Positions 34,862-44,236 of a stretch of DNA of 64,000 nucleotides are shown one piece after another; within the stretch, counting starts at the first letter, position 1; every line of letters starts with the position of its first letter. Both the position numbers and the translations under genes were made by a program. Below the pieces are notes generated by a model. That model made no database searches and was not told the origin of the DNA. It was given only the letters and a program-made list of their open reading frames with translations. Origin of the DNA: Paraburkholderia sabiae (GTDB taxonomy: Bacteria > Pseudomonadota > Gammaproteobacteria > Burkholderiales > Burkholderiaceae); the NCBI RefSeq assembly GCF_030412785.1, contig NZ_CP125296.1, positions 2,232,001 through 2,296,000 on the forward strand, written 5' to 3'.

Positions 34862-36361
34862 ATGCTCAGAAAGAAGGTAATCCCGCTCGCTTTCACGATT
34901 CTTCTCCACGCATTGCCAGCGAGCGCGCAGCAGACGACGAACCGTGACGAGTTTTACTGGCTGGGCGAAATCAACAAGGCTACGGCCGTCATCAACACGC
35001 AAGAAGGCCTGCTGGACAAAACATTGACGCCGGGCATCGCGGCCGGGCTCGCCAAAGTGCTTCACGACGGCAATCAACCCGGCGGCAAGCGCCCTTCCAC
35101 CGTCATCACGTTCGAGCCGCTGCTGATCCAGGCCGCAGGAATGGACGTCACACTGCTGCACGCGGGACGCTCGAGTCAGGACATGCACGCCACGTATCGC
35201 GCCGCCATCTTGCGCGACGACATGCTCCGCCTCGCCGACCAGCTGAACAAGACGTCCACGACACTCGTGACGCTCGCGCAGAAGCATGAACACACCATCG
35301 TGCCGAATTACACCAATGGCGTTGCCGCGCAGCCGAATAGCTACGGCCACTATCTCCTTGGCTACGCTGCAGGCCTCGATCGTGACGCTCAGCGCATTCG
35401 CGAAGCATATGCGCGCATCGATCTGTGCCCGATGGGAACGACAGTTCTGAACGGCACGAGCTGGCCGTTGGACCGCACTCGCATGGCGCAATATCTGGGC
35501 TTCGCCGACATCGTCGATAACGCCTACGATGCCCATCAGATCGCCGCGGTCGATCATCCGGTGGAAGTGGGTTCGATCGTCACGAGCATCGCGCTTCATG
35601 CGGGCAGCTTCATCGAGGACGTCATGACGCAATATGCGCAGCCGCGTCCGTGGATTCTTCTTCAGGAAGGCGGCAACAACACGTACGTGTCGAGCGCGAT
35701 GCCGCAAAAGCGCAATCCGGGCCTGTTGAATTCGACACGCGCGGATGCATCGACGGCGATCACGCTGGCGATGGGGCCGATCATGCGTGCACACAATCTG
35801 CCGCCCGGCATGCCCGACGCAAAGGAAGTCCGCGACAACAAGGAAATGGTGAACAGCGCCATTACCGTCTTGCGCAAGTGGGACGATATCCTCAAGGCGC
35901 TGGTGATCGATCAGGGTCGAGCACTGGACGAACTGAACAGCGACTGGACAGCATCGCAGGAAGTCGCCGACGTGCTGATGCGGAAGTACAAACTGCCGTT
36001 CCGGCTGGGACATCACTTTGCGTCGGAGGTCGTGGAATACGCGAGAGCACACGATATCAAGCCAAGCGATTTCCCCTACGATCAGGCGAAGCGAATCTAC
36101 GCCGAAACGACCAGCGGCTATGGCAATGGCGTATTGCCGATGAGCGAGGAAGAATTTCGCTCGACGCTCAATCCGGTCGCTATCGTCAACAATCGACGTA
36201 CCGTCGGCGGCCCTCAACCGGCTGAGATGGAGCGCATGCTGACTGAGGCGAAGGCGAAGCTCGCGCAACAGGACAAATGGGTGACAGAGAAGCGCGGCAA
36301 GATCGATTCATCGTTGGCCGGGCTCGATCGTGACTTCGACAAGCTTCTGACGGGTAAGTGA
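34862..36361 (+). CDS. exported argininosuccinate lyase-like protein
   Basis: This 499-residue protein belongs to the fumarase/aspartase superfamily. It has the loop SSAMPQKRNPG that carries the catalytic Ser of argininosuccinate lyase, plus EPLLIQAAGMDVTLLHAGRS and SSQDMHATYR near the first active-site region. Unlike cytoplasmic ArgH it starts with a clear Sec signal peptide (MLRKKVIPLAFTILLHALPA, then SAQ). The C-terminus keeps RLGHHFASEVVEYARAHDI. The frame extends back to 34787, but the ATG at 34862 begins exactly at the signal peptide. It converges with the GGCT-like gene 14 bases away. Periplasmic beta-elimination of an argininosuccinate-like amino acid is plausible but unproven. Confidence 0.82.
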   Translation: MLRKKVIPLAFTILLHALPASAQQTTNRDEFYWLGEINKATAVINTQEGLLDKTLTPGIAAGLAKVLHDGNQPGGKRPSTVITFEPLLIQAAGMDVTLLHAGRSSQDMHATYRAAILRDDMLRLADQLNKTSTTLVTLAQKHEHTIVPNYTNGVAAQPNSYGHYLLGYAAGLDRDAQRIREAYARIDLCPMGTTVLNGTSWPLDRTRMAQYLGFADIVDNAYDAHQIAAVDHPVEVGSIVTSIALHAGSFIEDVMTQYAQPRPWILLQEGGNNTYVSSAMPQKRNPGLLNSTRADASTAITLAMGPIMRAHNLPPGMPDAKEVRDNKEMVNSAITVLRKWDDILKALVIDQGRALDELNSDWTASQEVADVLMRKYKLPFRLGHHFASEVVEYARAHDIKPSDFPYDQAKRIYAETTSGYGNGVLPMSEEEFRSTLNPVAIVNNRRTVGGPQPAEMERMLTEAKAKLAQQDKWVTEKRGKIDSSLAGLDRDFDKLLTGK

Positions 36362-36375
36362 TCTTCGGGCACTGC

Positions 36376-37191
36376 CTACCGGCTCCGCTCCGTCCGGGGA
36401 CACACATCGCCTTTGCGTTTGGCGATCGCAGCGACGGTCGATGCATAGTCCTCGGAAAACGTCCGCTGCCCGAAGCACGGCGCGGATGTCGCGAGCAGTG
36501 CATCGACCTTTGCGAACTGCTTGTCGAACACCCACGGACGCCGCGCGAGCGTGCGATCGTTGAGCCAGTACGGACTCCAGTCCCGCGTGGTCTCGATGAT
36601 CTCGCGCGCGAACTCGGGTCCGTATTCGAGCCCGCCTTCGATCACCACATCGATATACGACTCGACGAGTGGAAACCGCGCATCCGGCACGGGGAGTCCT
36701 TCGCCGGGCGCCTTGCCTGCGGCCTTCGGCACGTAGACCCAGACGGTCCCCTGTGCGGGCAGCGGCTGCCACGACACGGCCTCGATGAGCGCGCGAGGCA
36801 CTTCGACACGCACGTATCCCTTCTCGCGCTCATCGAATGCGGACATGTCGTTGCCGGCAGCGGGATAGATCACGCCATTGATCGTCATCGGCGCTTCGCC
36901 CTCGACGGGACGCCGCAGCCCGAGCGCCGTGAACCCCGATCCCGCGCGGTCGCTCCAGCTGCGCACATAGCCGAACGCCGCCGACACGCGCACCGGAATC
37001 GCCGCAACCGGCTTGCCCGCTGTCGCGTCGCGCGATGGCGTGTTGATGAGCGAGCCGTAGCCGAAGATGAACTGCGTCGGTTGATCGGGAAGACGCGTTC
37101 CCCAGAAGTCGCCGCTGGTCTGCGCATGCGCCTCCGGGACAACGAGCGCCAGTGCTACGACAAATCCTCGAATCATCGCCATCGCCGACAT
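36376..37191 (-). CDS. exported gamma-glutamylcyclotransferase-fold protein
   Basis: This 271-residue protein has a signal peptide (MSAMAMIRGFVVALALVVPE, then AHAQ) followed by FIFGYGSLIN, the substrate-binding YGSL loop of the GGCT/ChaC fold. A candidate catalytic Glu lies in FDEREKGYVRVEV, at the position of the conserved E(R)xGY motif. GGCT-fold enzymes cyclise gamma-glutamyl peptides to 5-oxoproline. The ATG at 37191 has GGAG eight bases upstream. The C-terminal third (from PDARFPLVESYIDVVIEGGL on) is an extension beyond the minimal fold. Two Cys near the C-terminus (APCFG, DVCPR) might form a disulfide. It converges with the exported lyase gene. Confidence 0.8.
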   Translation of the reverse strand: MSAMAMIRGFVVALALVVPEAHAQTSGDFWGTRLPDQPTQFIFGYGSLINTPSRDATAGKPVAAIPVRVSAAFGYVRSWSDRAGSGFTALGLRRPVEGEAPMTINGVIYPAAGNDMSAFDEREKGYVRVEVPRALIEAVSWQPLPAQGTVWVYVPKAAGKAPGEGLPVPDARFPLVESYIDVVIEGGLEYGPEFAREIIETTRDWSPYWLNDRTLARRPWVFDKQFAKVDALLATSAPCFGQRTFSEDYASTVAAIAKRKGDVCPRTERSR

Positions 37192-37314
37192 TGTCAGGTC
37201 TCCGTGTAGCGGACAGTCATCCACAGGTTTCAACCGTCGATCTTCCATTGTTGTCCGGAGAGTCGTCAACATTCGAAGGTTGCCGGTTGTGCCTGCGTCC
37301 CCGCCGCCTACCCG

Positions 37315-39552
37315 CTAATCACGGCTCAACCGCCTCGGCGCGAGTCCCGTCGACGACACCCAGAAACGGCTCGACACGCGGCTCGTGCCGTGTTCGTCGC
37401 AAACCGTCAGCGTCGCGATATGCTCGCCCTCCGCTACGGGAGGCGCGACCCAGAGATCGCGTCCGCGCCCGACCTCGATACCGTCGATCGACCAGATGTG
37501 CGTATCGTCCGGGAGCGGCTTCGTTCCCGCCGACATGCCGCTTCCCCACAGCCTCATTCGCGAATGACCCGCCACTGTCGCGGTTTGCAGCGGCCAGTGA
37601 ATCGCGGCCGTCGGCGCGCGCTGCGGCACAGTAATCTCGACGCTTTCCGAAGTCGCCGTATGAAAACCGTCGGACGCAAGTACCGCTACCCAATGGCGGC
37701 CCGGCGCGATAACCGCGAGCGGCACGCTGGTTTTCGTCGACTGTACGCGCAACTCGAGCAGGCGCCATGTTTTGCCTTCGTCGCTGGAAATGCGCAGATG
37801 CGTTTCGAGATCCCGGCCGCGAGGCGTCTGCCATTCGAGAGAAAGGCCGGCGTCCGTCACTTCGGCGCGAAGCGCCTTGATTGCCGGCGCCTGGTCGGGC
37901 GCGTCGCGACTCCACAACTTCTCTTCGCCGCGAACGATACGCATGGTCGCGGCGTGAGCCGAATCCGGCACGACCGCCGTGACAATGCGAGGACAGGCCC
38001 CGTGCGGGTCATGACAGCCGCATCCGCACGAACTTGCGCCGTGCCCGCATCCGCAGCCGTTGCCGCAGGCTGAGAGCGGTTGATGACGTAGCGCGCCAGC
38101 ACTGACGACCTCGCCATTCGAATCGAGAATCTCGAGCCGTTCTTCGCCGGCAATGCCGCCGCCCACGAATGCATCGAGCCGAAGGACCGAGCGCACTTCC
38201 AGCTTGCCATCCTGCAACAGACCGGATACGACAATCGCAGGTTTGAGTTCGGCCCGGCTTGCTTCATGGACCAGGTATTCCTCGACGGGATTCGGGTAGG
38301 GCAAGTCTCTCGGCAGCCAGTATCGACGATACAGCTTCGAGCTATCCCACCACGGCGGCCGGTCGCCTGTCGATATGTAGCGCGGATTGAACCAGCTGCT
38401 GCCGATCTGCGCCTTATAGTGATAGAGCGATGTCCAACGCGGTCCGCAATACGACATGTAGTCCTTTGCGGTCGCGGGATCGTAAAGCGCCCCATTGCTG
38501 ATGTCGAGGCCGAATTCACCGATGCTCGCAGTGCGTGCGCCCGGCGTGTCGTACGGTTCGTACGCAGGATATCCCGGATCGGGCGTGCCCACGTTCCCGC
38601 ATGGCGCGTGCGGAAAGCCCTGATAGTGACCGAGTTCGTGGGCCATCGTGACGCCGTCTCCCGCGATGCCAGCGCTGACGTCGCCGCTATCGCATCCGAT
38701 CACAGGCCCATCCGGCGTTCCTACCGGAAGCAAGCCGTAGTACATGAAGTCCGGGTGATCCCCGGCGATCATGCCGTCGACCACCTTGGCGATATGCAGC
38801 CAGAACAGCAGATCGTTCCAGCCCGTCGAGCAGCCACCCGCGGCGGCGGGCGCGCCCGCCAGCGTCTCTGACCACGTGAATATGCCGGCGAGCGAAATAC
38901 TGGGCACGTTTTCGACCGGATAAGTCAGCATTGTCCATGTGGCCGTGTTCGCGAAGTCGGCAGCCGTCGTCGGGCCGAGCTGCACCTGATTGCCCGCGGC
39001 GTCCTGCCCCCAGTAGCGAATCGGGATGCCGCGTATCTGCAGGGTTTGAAGCAGCGTGGCGTCGACGTTGATCGTGCGGCTTGCTGCGTTTCCCGATGCC
39101 GGTTGAATCGATGCGACGAGCCGGAAACTGCCGTGCATCTGATCCGCGGGAATCACGAAGTTGAGCGTGTTGCCCAGCGATCCTCGGACGGTAGCGTATG
39201 AATCCGCCGGATCGAAGTTGACCGTTGCCGGCCATTGCCCGATGGGCGTGAACGTGTTCTCCCATACGCCCAGGCCATTCCGGCGTTGCAACGAAAGTGT
39301 TCCGGCAATACCGTGATGCTCGATAAAACCGCCGACGTAGATGCGCACCCAGGCAGGCTTGTTGGCGACCAGCGTGACGCCGTTGTCGGGCCCGCGATCG
39401 GCCGGATCGGTCAGGTGGCGGCTGGCCTCGAACCACTGAATGGCCTGCGTGACTTCGACACCCGCGACGTAGACCAGCGACAGCTTGAAGATATCGCGGT
39501 CCTTGATGAATTCGCTGATGAGGTCGATGGGAAGATGCGTCAGATCGGGCAT
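37315..39552 (-). CDS. large HExxHxxxxxH metalloprotease-like protein with Cys/His-rich segment
   Basis: This 745-residue protein has a metzincin-type zinc site HELGHYQGFPH (His305, Glu306, His309, His315) and a later YMSYC containing Met366, in the place of the Met-turn. Before the site is a beta-rich region of about 240 residues. After it come a region of about 120 residues, a 25-residue segment (496-520) with seven Cys and three His, and two or more Ig/fibronectin-like beta domains (HLRISSDEGKTWRLLELRV; LWVAPPVAEGEHIATLTV). No signal peptide is present at the chosen ATG, which has AAGGAG six bases upstream. A longer frame to 39867 adds only Arg/Ser-rich residues. It is likely an extracellular or injected protease secreted by a non-Sec route. 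The family was not recognised precisely. Confidence 0.82.
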   Translation of the reverse strand: MPDLTHLPIDLISEFIKDRDIFKLSLVYVAGVEVTQAIQWFEASRHLTDPADRGPDNGVTLVANKPAWVRIYVGGFIEHHGIAGTLSLQRRNGLGVWENTFTPIGQWPATVNFDPADSYATVRGSLGNTLNFVIPADQMHGSFRLVASIQPASGNAASRTINVDATLLQTLQIRGIPIRYWGQDAAGNQVQLGPTTAADFANTATWTMLTYPVENVPSISLAGIFTWSETLAGAPAAAGGCSTGWNDLLFWLHIAKVVDGMIAGDHPDFMYYGLLPVGTPDGPVIGCDSGDVSAGIAGDGVTMAHELGHYQGFPHAPCGNVGTPDPGYPAYEPYDTPGARTASIGEFGLDISNGALYDPATAKDYMSYCGPRWTSLYHYKAQIGSSWFNPRYISTGDRPPWWDSSKLYRRYWLPRDLPYPNPVEEYLVHEASRAELKPAIVVSGLLQDGKLEVRSVLRLDAFVGGGIAGEERLEILDSNGEVVSAGALRHQPLSACGNGCGCGHGASSCGCGCHDPHGACPRIVTAVVPDSAHAATMRIVRGEEKLWSRDAPDQAPAIKALRAEVTDAGLSLEWQTPRGRDLETHLRISSDEGKTWRLLELRVQSTKTSVPLAVIAPGRHWVAVLASDGFHTATSESVEITVPQRAPTAAIHWPLQTATVAGHSRMRLWGSGMSAGTKPLPDDTHIWSIDGIEVGRGRDLWVAPPVAEGEHIATLTVCDEHGTSRVSSRFWVSSTGLAPRRLSRD

Positions 39553-39737
39553 GGCTCGCTCCTTCGATACGCGCTGCGGGTTCGACGAGAGGAGAGGCCA
39601 GGCGGAGTGCCAGGTATGGCTTGCCGATTCAATCCGGCCCCGTGCTGTAAGACGAACGTCGGGTGCCGTTTTGGAAGTCGTCGGGATCGGGCATCGCGGA
39701 AACGGCGCGACGCGCTGACGCGAGCACGCGAGTTCGC

Positions 39738-40646
39738 TCAGACTTCGCCACCCGACACAGGTGCAATCACCGCTCGCTGCCGGGCGATCTGAACGAGCGC
39801 AATGCTCGCAAAGACGAGAGCGATGGCGATCAGTTCCAGCATCCCGAACCGCTCGCCGAGCGCCCAACCGATCAGCAAAGTCACAGCGGGAGCCAGGTAG
39901 TTTGCACTCGACGACGCAACCGCACCGAGTTGCTCAAGCAAGTAGTAATAGATCAGGAAGGCCACGCCTGTGCCCAGAACGCCGAGCCCGACGATCACAC
40001 CTGCCGTCGCGCGCCAGTCCTGAAGCAGACGCCCCATGCCCGTAAAGTCCGTGCAAAACGACAGAATGAGCAGCGCCAGGCCCATTTGCCATGTAGCGAG
40101 AGCGATGGGCGGCAAATTGGCCGGCGACAAGAATACACGGACGTAGATATAGGAAAGTCCGAGTACGCTCGCACTCGCCAGCAACCACAGGACACCCGCC
40201 GCACTGATCGCGCCGTCGCCGTCCTCCCATGGACGCGCGATCAGAACGATACCCAGGAAGCCGAGCACCACGGCAGTCGCCATCACGACTGTGAGTTTCT
40301 CCGTTCGCAGCAGAACCAGAGAAAAAACCGCTGTGAACAGTGCAATCGATCCGCCTAGCACGCCGGCAATGCCGAGCGGAACCAGCGCCGTGCCTTTGAT
40401 GATCGCGATGAAGTAAAAGGCCGTTGCGCCTGCCGCCATGATCAGAAAATGCGGCAGCAGCCGCATCTGCGCCCGCGTAATGGCTCGCTGCTGCCACGCC
40501 GCGAGCGCGAGCGGCAGGAAGCCAAACAAGACCCGCAAGAACGCCACCTGAACGGGACTGATGAGATCCGTGGCCCATTTCATGTAGACGAGATTCATGC
40601 CCCCGAGCAGGCCGAGGAGAAGGAAGGCAACCGTCGATAGTTTCAT
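39738..40646 (-). CDS. DMT superfamily permease (EamA domains)
   Basis: This 302-residue inner-membrane protein has ten hydrophobic segments in two EamA halves. It starts MKLSTVAFLLLGLLGGMNLV; the second half ends with ANYLAPAVTLLIGWALGERF, typical of the family. The longer open frame to 40763 adds 39 polar residues and is rejected. The ribosome site is weak. It is 136 bases after the Rieske oxygenase gene on the same strand and could belong to its transcript, possibly exporting a metabolite such as an amino acid. Confidence 0.87.
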   Translation of the reverse strand: MKLSTVAFLLLGLLGGMNLVYMKWATDLISPVQVAFLRVLFGFLPLALAAWQQRAITRAQMRLLPHFLIMAAGATAFYFIAIIKGTALVPLGIAGVLGGSIALFTAVFSLVLLRTEKLTVVMATAVVLGFLGIVLIARPWEDGDGAISAAGVLWLLASASVLGLSYIYVRVFLSPANLPPIALATWQMGLALLILSFCTDFTGMGRLLQDWRATAGVIVGLGVLGTGVAFLIYYYLLEQLGAVASSSANYLAPAVTLLIGWALGERFGMLELIAIALVFASIALVQIARQRAVIAPVSGGEV

Positions 40647-40782
40647 GGCTCGTCTGGTGGCAATGAGACGACAAAGGACGGGCCGGGCCCGTCCTTCCTT
40701 CGTGAAGCAGATGCTTTCCTGCGCAAGCAGCGACCTATGCGCGTTGGACTCGTGTCGACCCAACGGACATGTATCGGCGACG

Positions 40783-42039
40783 TCAGATCCCGTGCGCTTT
40801 CAGACGCCCCGAATACCAGTCGACGAACTGATCGACGTAGGTCTCAGTGGACGGAGAGTACGGTCCCGGGATATAGCCGGGATCCTGCGCGCCACGATGA
40901 TTGATTGCGACCAGGCTCGCGTCTTGAGCGTTCGTCGCAACCCACACCTCGGTCAGCTTCGTGAGGTCGTAGTCCACGCCTTCTACCGCGTCGGCGTGGA
41001 CCAGCCACTTCGTGCGAACAAGGGTCTTCTCGGGAGTGAGCGGGATGATCCAGGAAATCATCGCGTGGTCGCTCATCACATGCGTCCACGAGTTGTGCGT
41101 CCACATATGCGTGTCGCCAAGATCGCGGCGGGTGAGATTGCCCAGCAGTTTCTGACACGCGACCTTGGTGTCCAACGTCTGCGACTCGCCGTGGCCTGCG
41201 ATGAGAAGCCGCTCGGTGCGGAAATGCGTGGCAACGTCTCCGCTGAGTTCCTCGACGGCTGTGCATACCCATCCGTCGCTTTCCCAGTTCTTCTGGGTGT
41301 CGGCGTTGAGCCTGTTATAGGCGTCGAGCGCTTTTCGTCCTTCATCGTCCATGTCGTCGGCGCTGGCGCCTGTGGATTCCGGCAGAAACGACATCGTCAA
41401 CTCCGGATGTCCCGCTTCGCAGTGGTAGCACTCGCGGTTGTTCTCCATCACGAGCTTCCAGTTGCCGTCTTCGACGATTTCGGACTCGAAGGCAATCTTC
41501 GTGTTCTGCAACTCGTAAGGGGCGAAACGCGGCGTCATCGTTTCTTCGAGCTTCGCGATGTCGGCCGGCGGCTCGTCCGCGAAACACACCAATACATGTG
41601 TGCCGACAACCTTCAGATGCACCGGCCGCAGACTGCGACAGGTCGGATCGAAATCCTTCCCCATGTGCCTGGTGTGTCGCAAGCTGCCGTCGAGATCGTA
41701 CGTCCACTGGTGATACGGACACACGAGCATGCCGACCGTCGACTTCCCGGCTTCCTTCAGACGCGCGCCGCGATGGCGGCACACATTGCGATACGCGCGA
41801 ATGTTCTCGTCGTCATCGCGCACGATGATCACCGACGCCCGGCCGATGTCGACGACGGAGACGTCGCCCGGTTCCGGCACATCCGCCGTCACGCCGACCA
41901 CGATCCAGTGCTTGTGGAAAAAGATATCGACGTCGGTATCGAACACATCCTGCCGGCTGAAAACCTCTCCGGGCAATCCGCACCCGGGTTCGCGGCTTCG
42001 AACGAGCTCACCAAGAGGCTTCAATACGAACTCAGACAT
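40783..42039 (-). CDS. Rieske non-heme oxygenase, GbcA-like betaine N-demethylase
   Basis: This 418-residue oxygenase alpha subunit has a Rieske [2Fe-2S] site (CRHRGARL and CPYHQWTYDLDG) and the mononuclear iron region NWKLVMENNRECYHCEAGHP. Blocks TKWLVHADAVEGVDYD and PGPYS match, as I recall it, the glycine betaine monooxygenase subunit GbcA and stachydrine demethylase rather than ring-hydroxylating dioxygenases. It should oxidatively remove a methyl group from a quaternary or tertiary ammonium compound, releasing formaldehyde. The reductase is not adjacent; the best candidate is the GbcB-like gene at 51354, which shares an almost identical promoter. The true substrate (glycine betaine, proline betaine, carnitine-like or other) is open. 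Confidence 0.9.
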   Translation of the reverse strand: MSEFVLKPLGELVRSREPGCGLPGEVFSRQDVFDTDVDIFFHKHWIVVGVTADVPEPGDVSVVDIGRASVIIVRDDDENIRAYRNVCRHRGARLKEAGKSTVGMLVCPYHQWTYDLDGSLRHTRHMGKDFDPTCRSLRPVHLKVVGTHVLVCFADEPPADIAKLEETMTPRFAPYELQNTKIAFESEIVEDGNWKLVMENNRECYHCEAGHPELTMSFLPESTGASADDMDDEGRKALDAYNRLNADTQKNWESDGWVCTAVEELSGDVATHFRTERLLIAGHGESQTLDTKVACQKLLGNLTRRDLGDTHMWTHNSWTHVMSDHAMISWIIPLTPEKTLVRTKWLVHADAVEGVDYDLTKLTEVWVATNAQDASLVAINHRGAQDPGYIPGPYSPSTETYVDQFVDWYSGRLKAHGI

Positions 42040-42089
42040 CGTCTATCTCCAACGTTCAGGGGTATCGGGAATTCGAATGTTCCCGCGTT

Positions 42090-42152
42090 ACCCTTGAGTA
42101 TTGGAGTGCCCAGAAAGGTCGTCAATGCGCTTTATTTTCGCGGACGTATTAC
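42090..42152 (-). promoter_or_regulatory. promoter of the Rieske gene, duplicated at the reductase gene
   Basis: Read on the minus strand: GTAATA (42152-42147), six bases, then a 21-base block (42140-42120) containing CGAAAATAAAGCGCA and ending in the -35 hexamer TTGACG, a 17-base spacer, then CCAATACTCAAG with the -10 hexamer AATACT (42102-42097). Predicted start of transcription is near 42090, about 50 bases before the Rieske ATG. All conserved blocks recur at identical spacing at 51187-51246, so this is a sigma-70 promoter with a shared activator or repressor site overlapping and preceding the -35 box. Confidence 0.8.
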
Positions 42153-42205
42153 TTTGATTTATAGGTGCGAGGTATCCGCGCGATCGGCCTTCCTGAAAGC
42201 ACATA

Positions 42206-43135
42206 TCAGGACAGCCCGACTGAATTCCTTAACGCTTCGATCAGCGTTTCGATTGTCGGCGACATCGGTTTGCCGTGCGGCACGACCAGATAGTAGGCGT
42301 CGTTCAGCGTGATGGACGCGCTCGTCAGACGTACGAGTTCGCCCGATGCGACGTGTTCGTGCAGCAGACTGCCAAAGCCCAGCGCAACGCCCTGTCCGAG
42401 CCGGGCCGCCTGGACGGCATCCGTATAGAGACACGTACGCACACCGTATTTGAGCCGGGTTGGAGGCGCGCCCACGGCGCGGAACCATTCTTCCCAGGTC
42501 AGCCAGCCTTCCGACGTCGGGTCGTACGCGATCAGCGTCATGTTCGCGAGTTCTTCCAGCGATGCAGGCGCACCGTACTCGTCTTTCCAGCCCGGCGAAC
42601 ACACGGGAAACACCTGCTCGCCGAACAGCAGATGCGATGTTCCATCGCTCCACCGGCCGTTGCCCCAGCGAACCGCCGCATCGACTTCGTTGTGACGCAG
42701 GTCCGCCATGAACATCGTCGTCGTGAGGCGAATACGCAGGCCAGGCTGCACACGCTTGAGCCGCGTGAGACTCGACATCAGGCGGAAATGCGAGAACGCA
42801 GCCGTCGTTGCGAGCACGAGTTCTTCGTCCTCGATTCCCGTCGACAGGCGGTCGAACACGCCCGCAATTTTCCCCATTGCTTCCGCGACGACCTTGTACA
42901 GCGCGTCGCCCTCGCCCGTCAGCGTGGTCGTGCGATGCAGCCGGTCGAGTAGCCGGACGCCGAGCGTCTCTTCGAGCAACCTGACCTGCCGGCTGACGGC
43001 GGCCTGCGTCACGCCAAGCTCGGCGGCGGCAAGTGTGAAGCTTCGCAACCGCGCGACTGCTTCGAATTCGACTAGCGCCGTGAGCGAGGGTATCAGCCGC
43101 CGATAACCTTTTGCGCCGTCCATAGCTGCTTTCAT
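42206..43135 (-). CDS. LysR family regulator (GcvA-like)
   Basis: This 309-residue protein starts MKAAMDGAKGYRRLIPSLTA; the helix-turn-helix is SFTLAAAELGVTQAAVSRQV, then RLLEETLGVRLLDRLHR. The GcvA-type effector domain shows DAAVRWGNGRWSDGTSHLLF and RLGQGVALGFGSLL. It lies directly upstream of the Rieske gene on the same strand, with the Rieske promoter in the 166-base gap, and downstream of the betaine-binding protein gene. It is one of two candidate regulators of the duplicated promoter; the other is the GntR gene at 50314. An ATG at 43123 is an alternative start. Confidence 0.9.
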   Translation of the reverse strand: MKAAMDGAKGYRRLIPSLTALVEFEAVARLRSFTLAAAELGVTQAAVSRQVRLLEETLGVRLLDRLHRTTTLTGEGDALYKVVAEAMGKIAGVFDRLSTGIEDEELVLATTAAFSHFRLMSSLTRLKRVQPGLRIRLTTTMFMADLRHNEVDAAVRWGNGRWSDGTSHLLFGEQVFPVCSPGWKDEYGAPASLEELANMTLIAYDPTSEGWLTWEEWFRAVGAPPTRLKYGVRTCLYTDAVQAARLGQGVALGFGSLLHEHVASGELVRLTSASITLNDAYYLVVPHGKPMSPTIETLIEALRNSVGLS

Positions 43136-43231
43136 CGTGAGCACAGGGAAATAGTTCTTCTGCAAATGACGCCGAGGGGACGGCAATCGTCCCCCCGGAA
43201 ACTCGCGTCTTGAAGCGAGGCGCTGGCGCTT

Positions 43232-44236
43232 TTATAGCGACGCCTTGATCTTTTCCGCGGCGGCCGGCGTCACCCACTTCGTCCAGATTTGCGGCTTCTC
43301 TTTCAGAAAGTGCTTCGCGGCGTCCTCGCCCGTCGCCTGATTATCGGTCATCCATGCCATGACTTGCTGAACATCGGCTGTCGTAAAAGTACGCGTATCC
43401 AGATACTTCATGACATCAGGACTTGCCCTGTCGGCGAACGGCTTCGAGACCAGCGTGAGCAGACGGCTTCCCGGCCAGCCGGTCGGTTTCGGGTCGGGAC
43501 AGCTTGCCACCGTCGTGCAACGCTTCCACTCGGCCTGATCGATGGGCACACCCTCGCTCAGCCTGACCATTTTGTATTTGCCGAGCAGCGACGTCGGCGC
43601 CCAGTACACACCGAGCCAGCCCTGTTTGCGTTCATACGCTTTTACGAGCGAGCCATCCAGACCGGCGGCAGAACCCGTATCGACGAGCCGGAAGCCTTTC
43701 TGTTCTGCGCCAAACGCCTTGTACAACTGCGCTGTATTGACAGTGATGCCCCAGCCCTGAGGTCCGTTGTAGACCGCGCCTTTGCCGGGATTTTCCGGAT
43801 CCGGGAAAAGCTCGGGATGCTTCAGCGCATCGGAAATCGTCTTGATCTCGGGATGCGCGTCCGCGACGTACTTCGGGATGTACCAGCCGTAGACGGCGCC
43901 TTCCTGAATGACGTGGCCCGCCAGAACGATCTTCTTCGAATCGATGCCCTGCTTGGCAACGGCAGGCAGCAAATCGATTGCGCCCTCCGGCACGATATCC
44001 GGCTTGCCTTTGTCGACCATCGACGTGATGGTCGGCACGGTATCGCCGACGACGCTATTCACCGAACAGCCGTAGCCTTCCTGAAGAATGACCTTGTCGA
44101 CAGCCGCTTCGAGTTCCGCGCTCTGCCAGTTCATGCTTGCGATCGTCACGTTTCCGCAAGCGGCAGCGTTGGCTTGTGAGCTTCCGCAGAAAATCCCGAT
44201 AGCGACGAGCGCCGCCCCTAGAAATGTCGATTTCAT
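43232..44236 (-). CDS. ABC transporter substrate-binding protein, betaine/choline type
   Basis: This 334-residue periplasmic protein has a signal peptide (MKSTFLGAALVAIGIFCGSS, then ANAAAC) and an OpuAC-type fold: NVTIASMNWQSAELEAAVDK, VPTITSMVDKGKPDIVPEGA, and aromatic residues in KQGWLGVYWAPTSLLGKYKM that would form the cation-pi box for a quaternary ammonium or sulfonium group. It is separated from the ATPase gene by 206 bases holding a strong stem-loop, so it probably also has its own promoter, which fits a need for excess binding protein. Confidence 0.9.
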   Translation of the reverse strand: MKSTFLGAALVAIGIFCGSSQANAAACGNVTIASMNWQSAELEAAVDKVILQEGYGCSVNSVVGDTVPTITSMVDKGKPDIVPEGAIDLLPAVAKQGIDSKKIVLAGHVIQEGAVYGWYIPKYVADAHPEIKTISDALKHPELFPDPENPGKGAVYNGPQGWGITVNTAQLYKAFGAEQKGFRLVDTGSAAGLDGSLVKAYERKQGWLGVYWAPTSLLGKYKMVRLSEGVPIDQAEWKRCTTVASCPDPKPTGWPGSRLLTLVSKPFADRASPDVMKYLDTRTFTTADVQQVMAWMTDNQATGEDAAKHFLKEKPQIWTKWVTPAAAEKIKASL

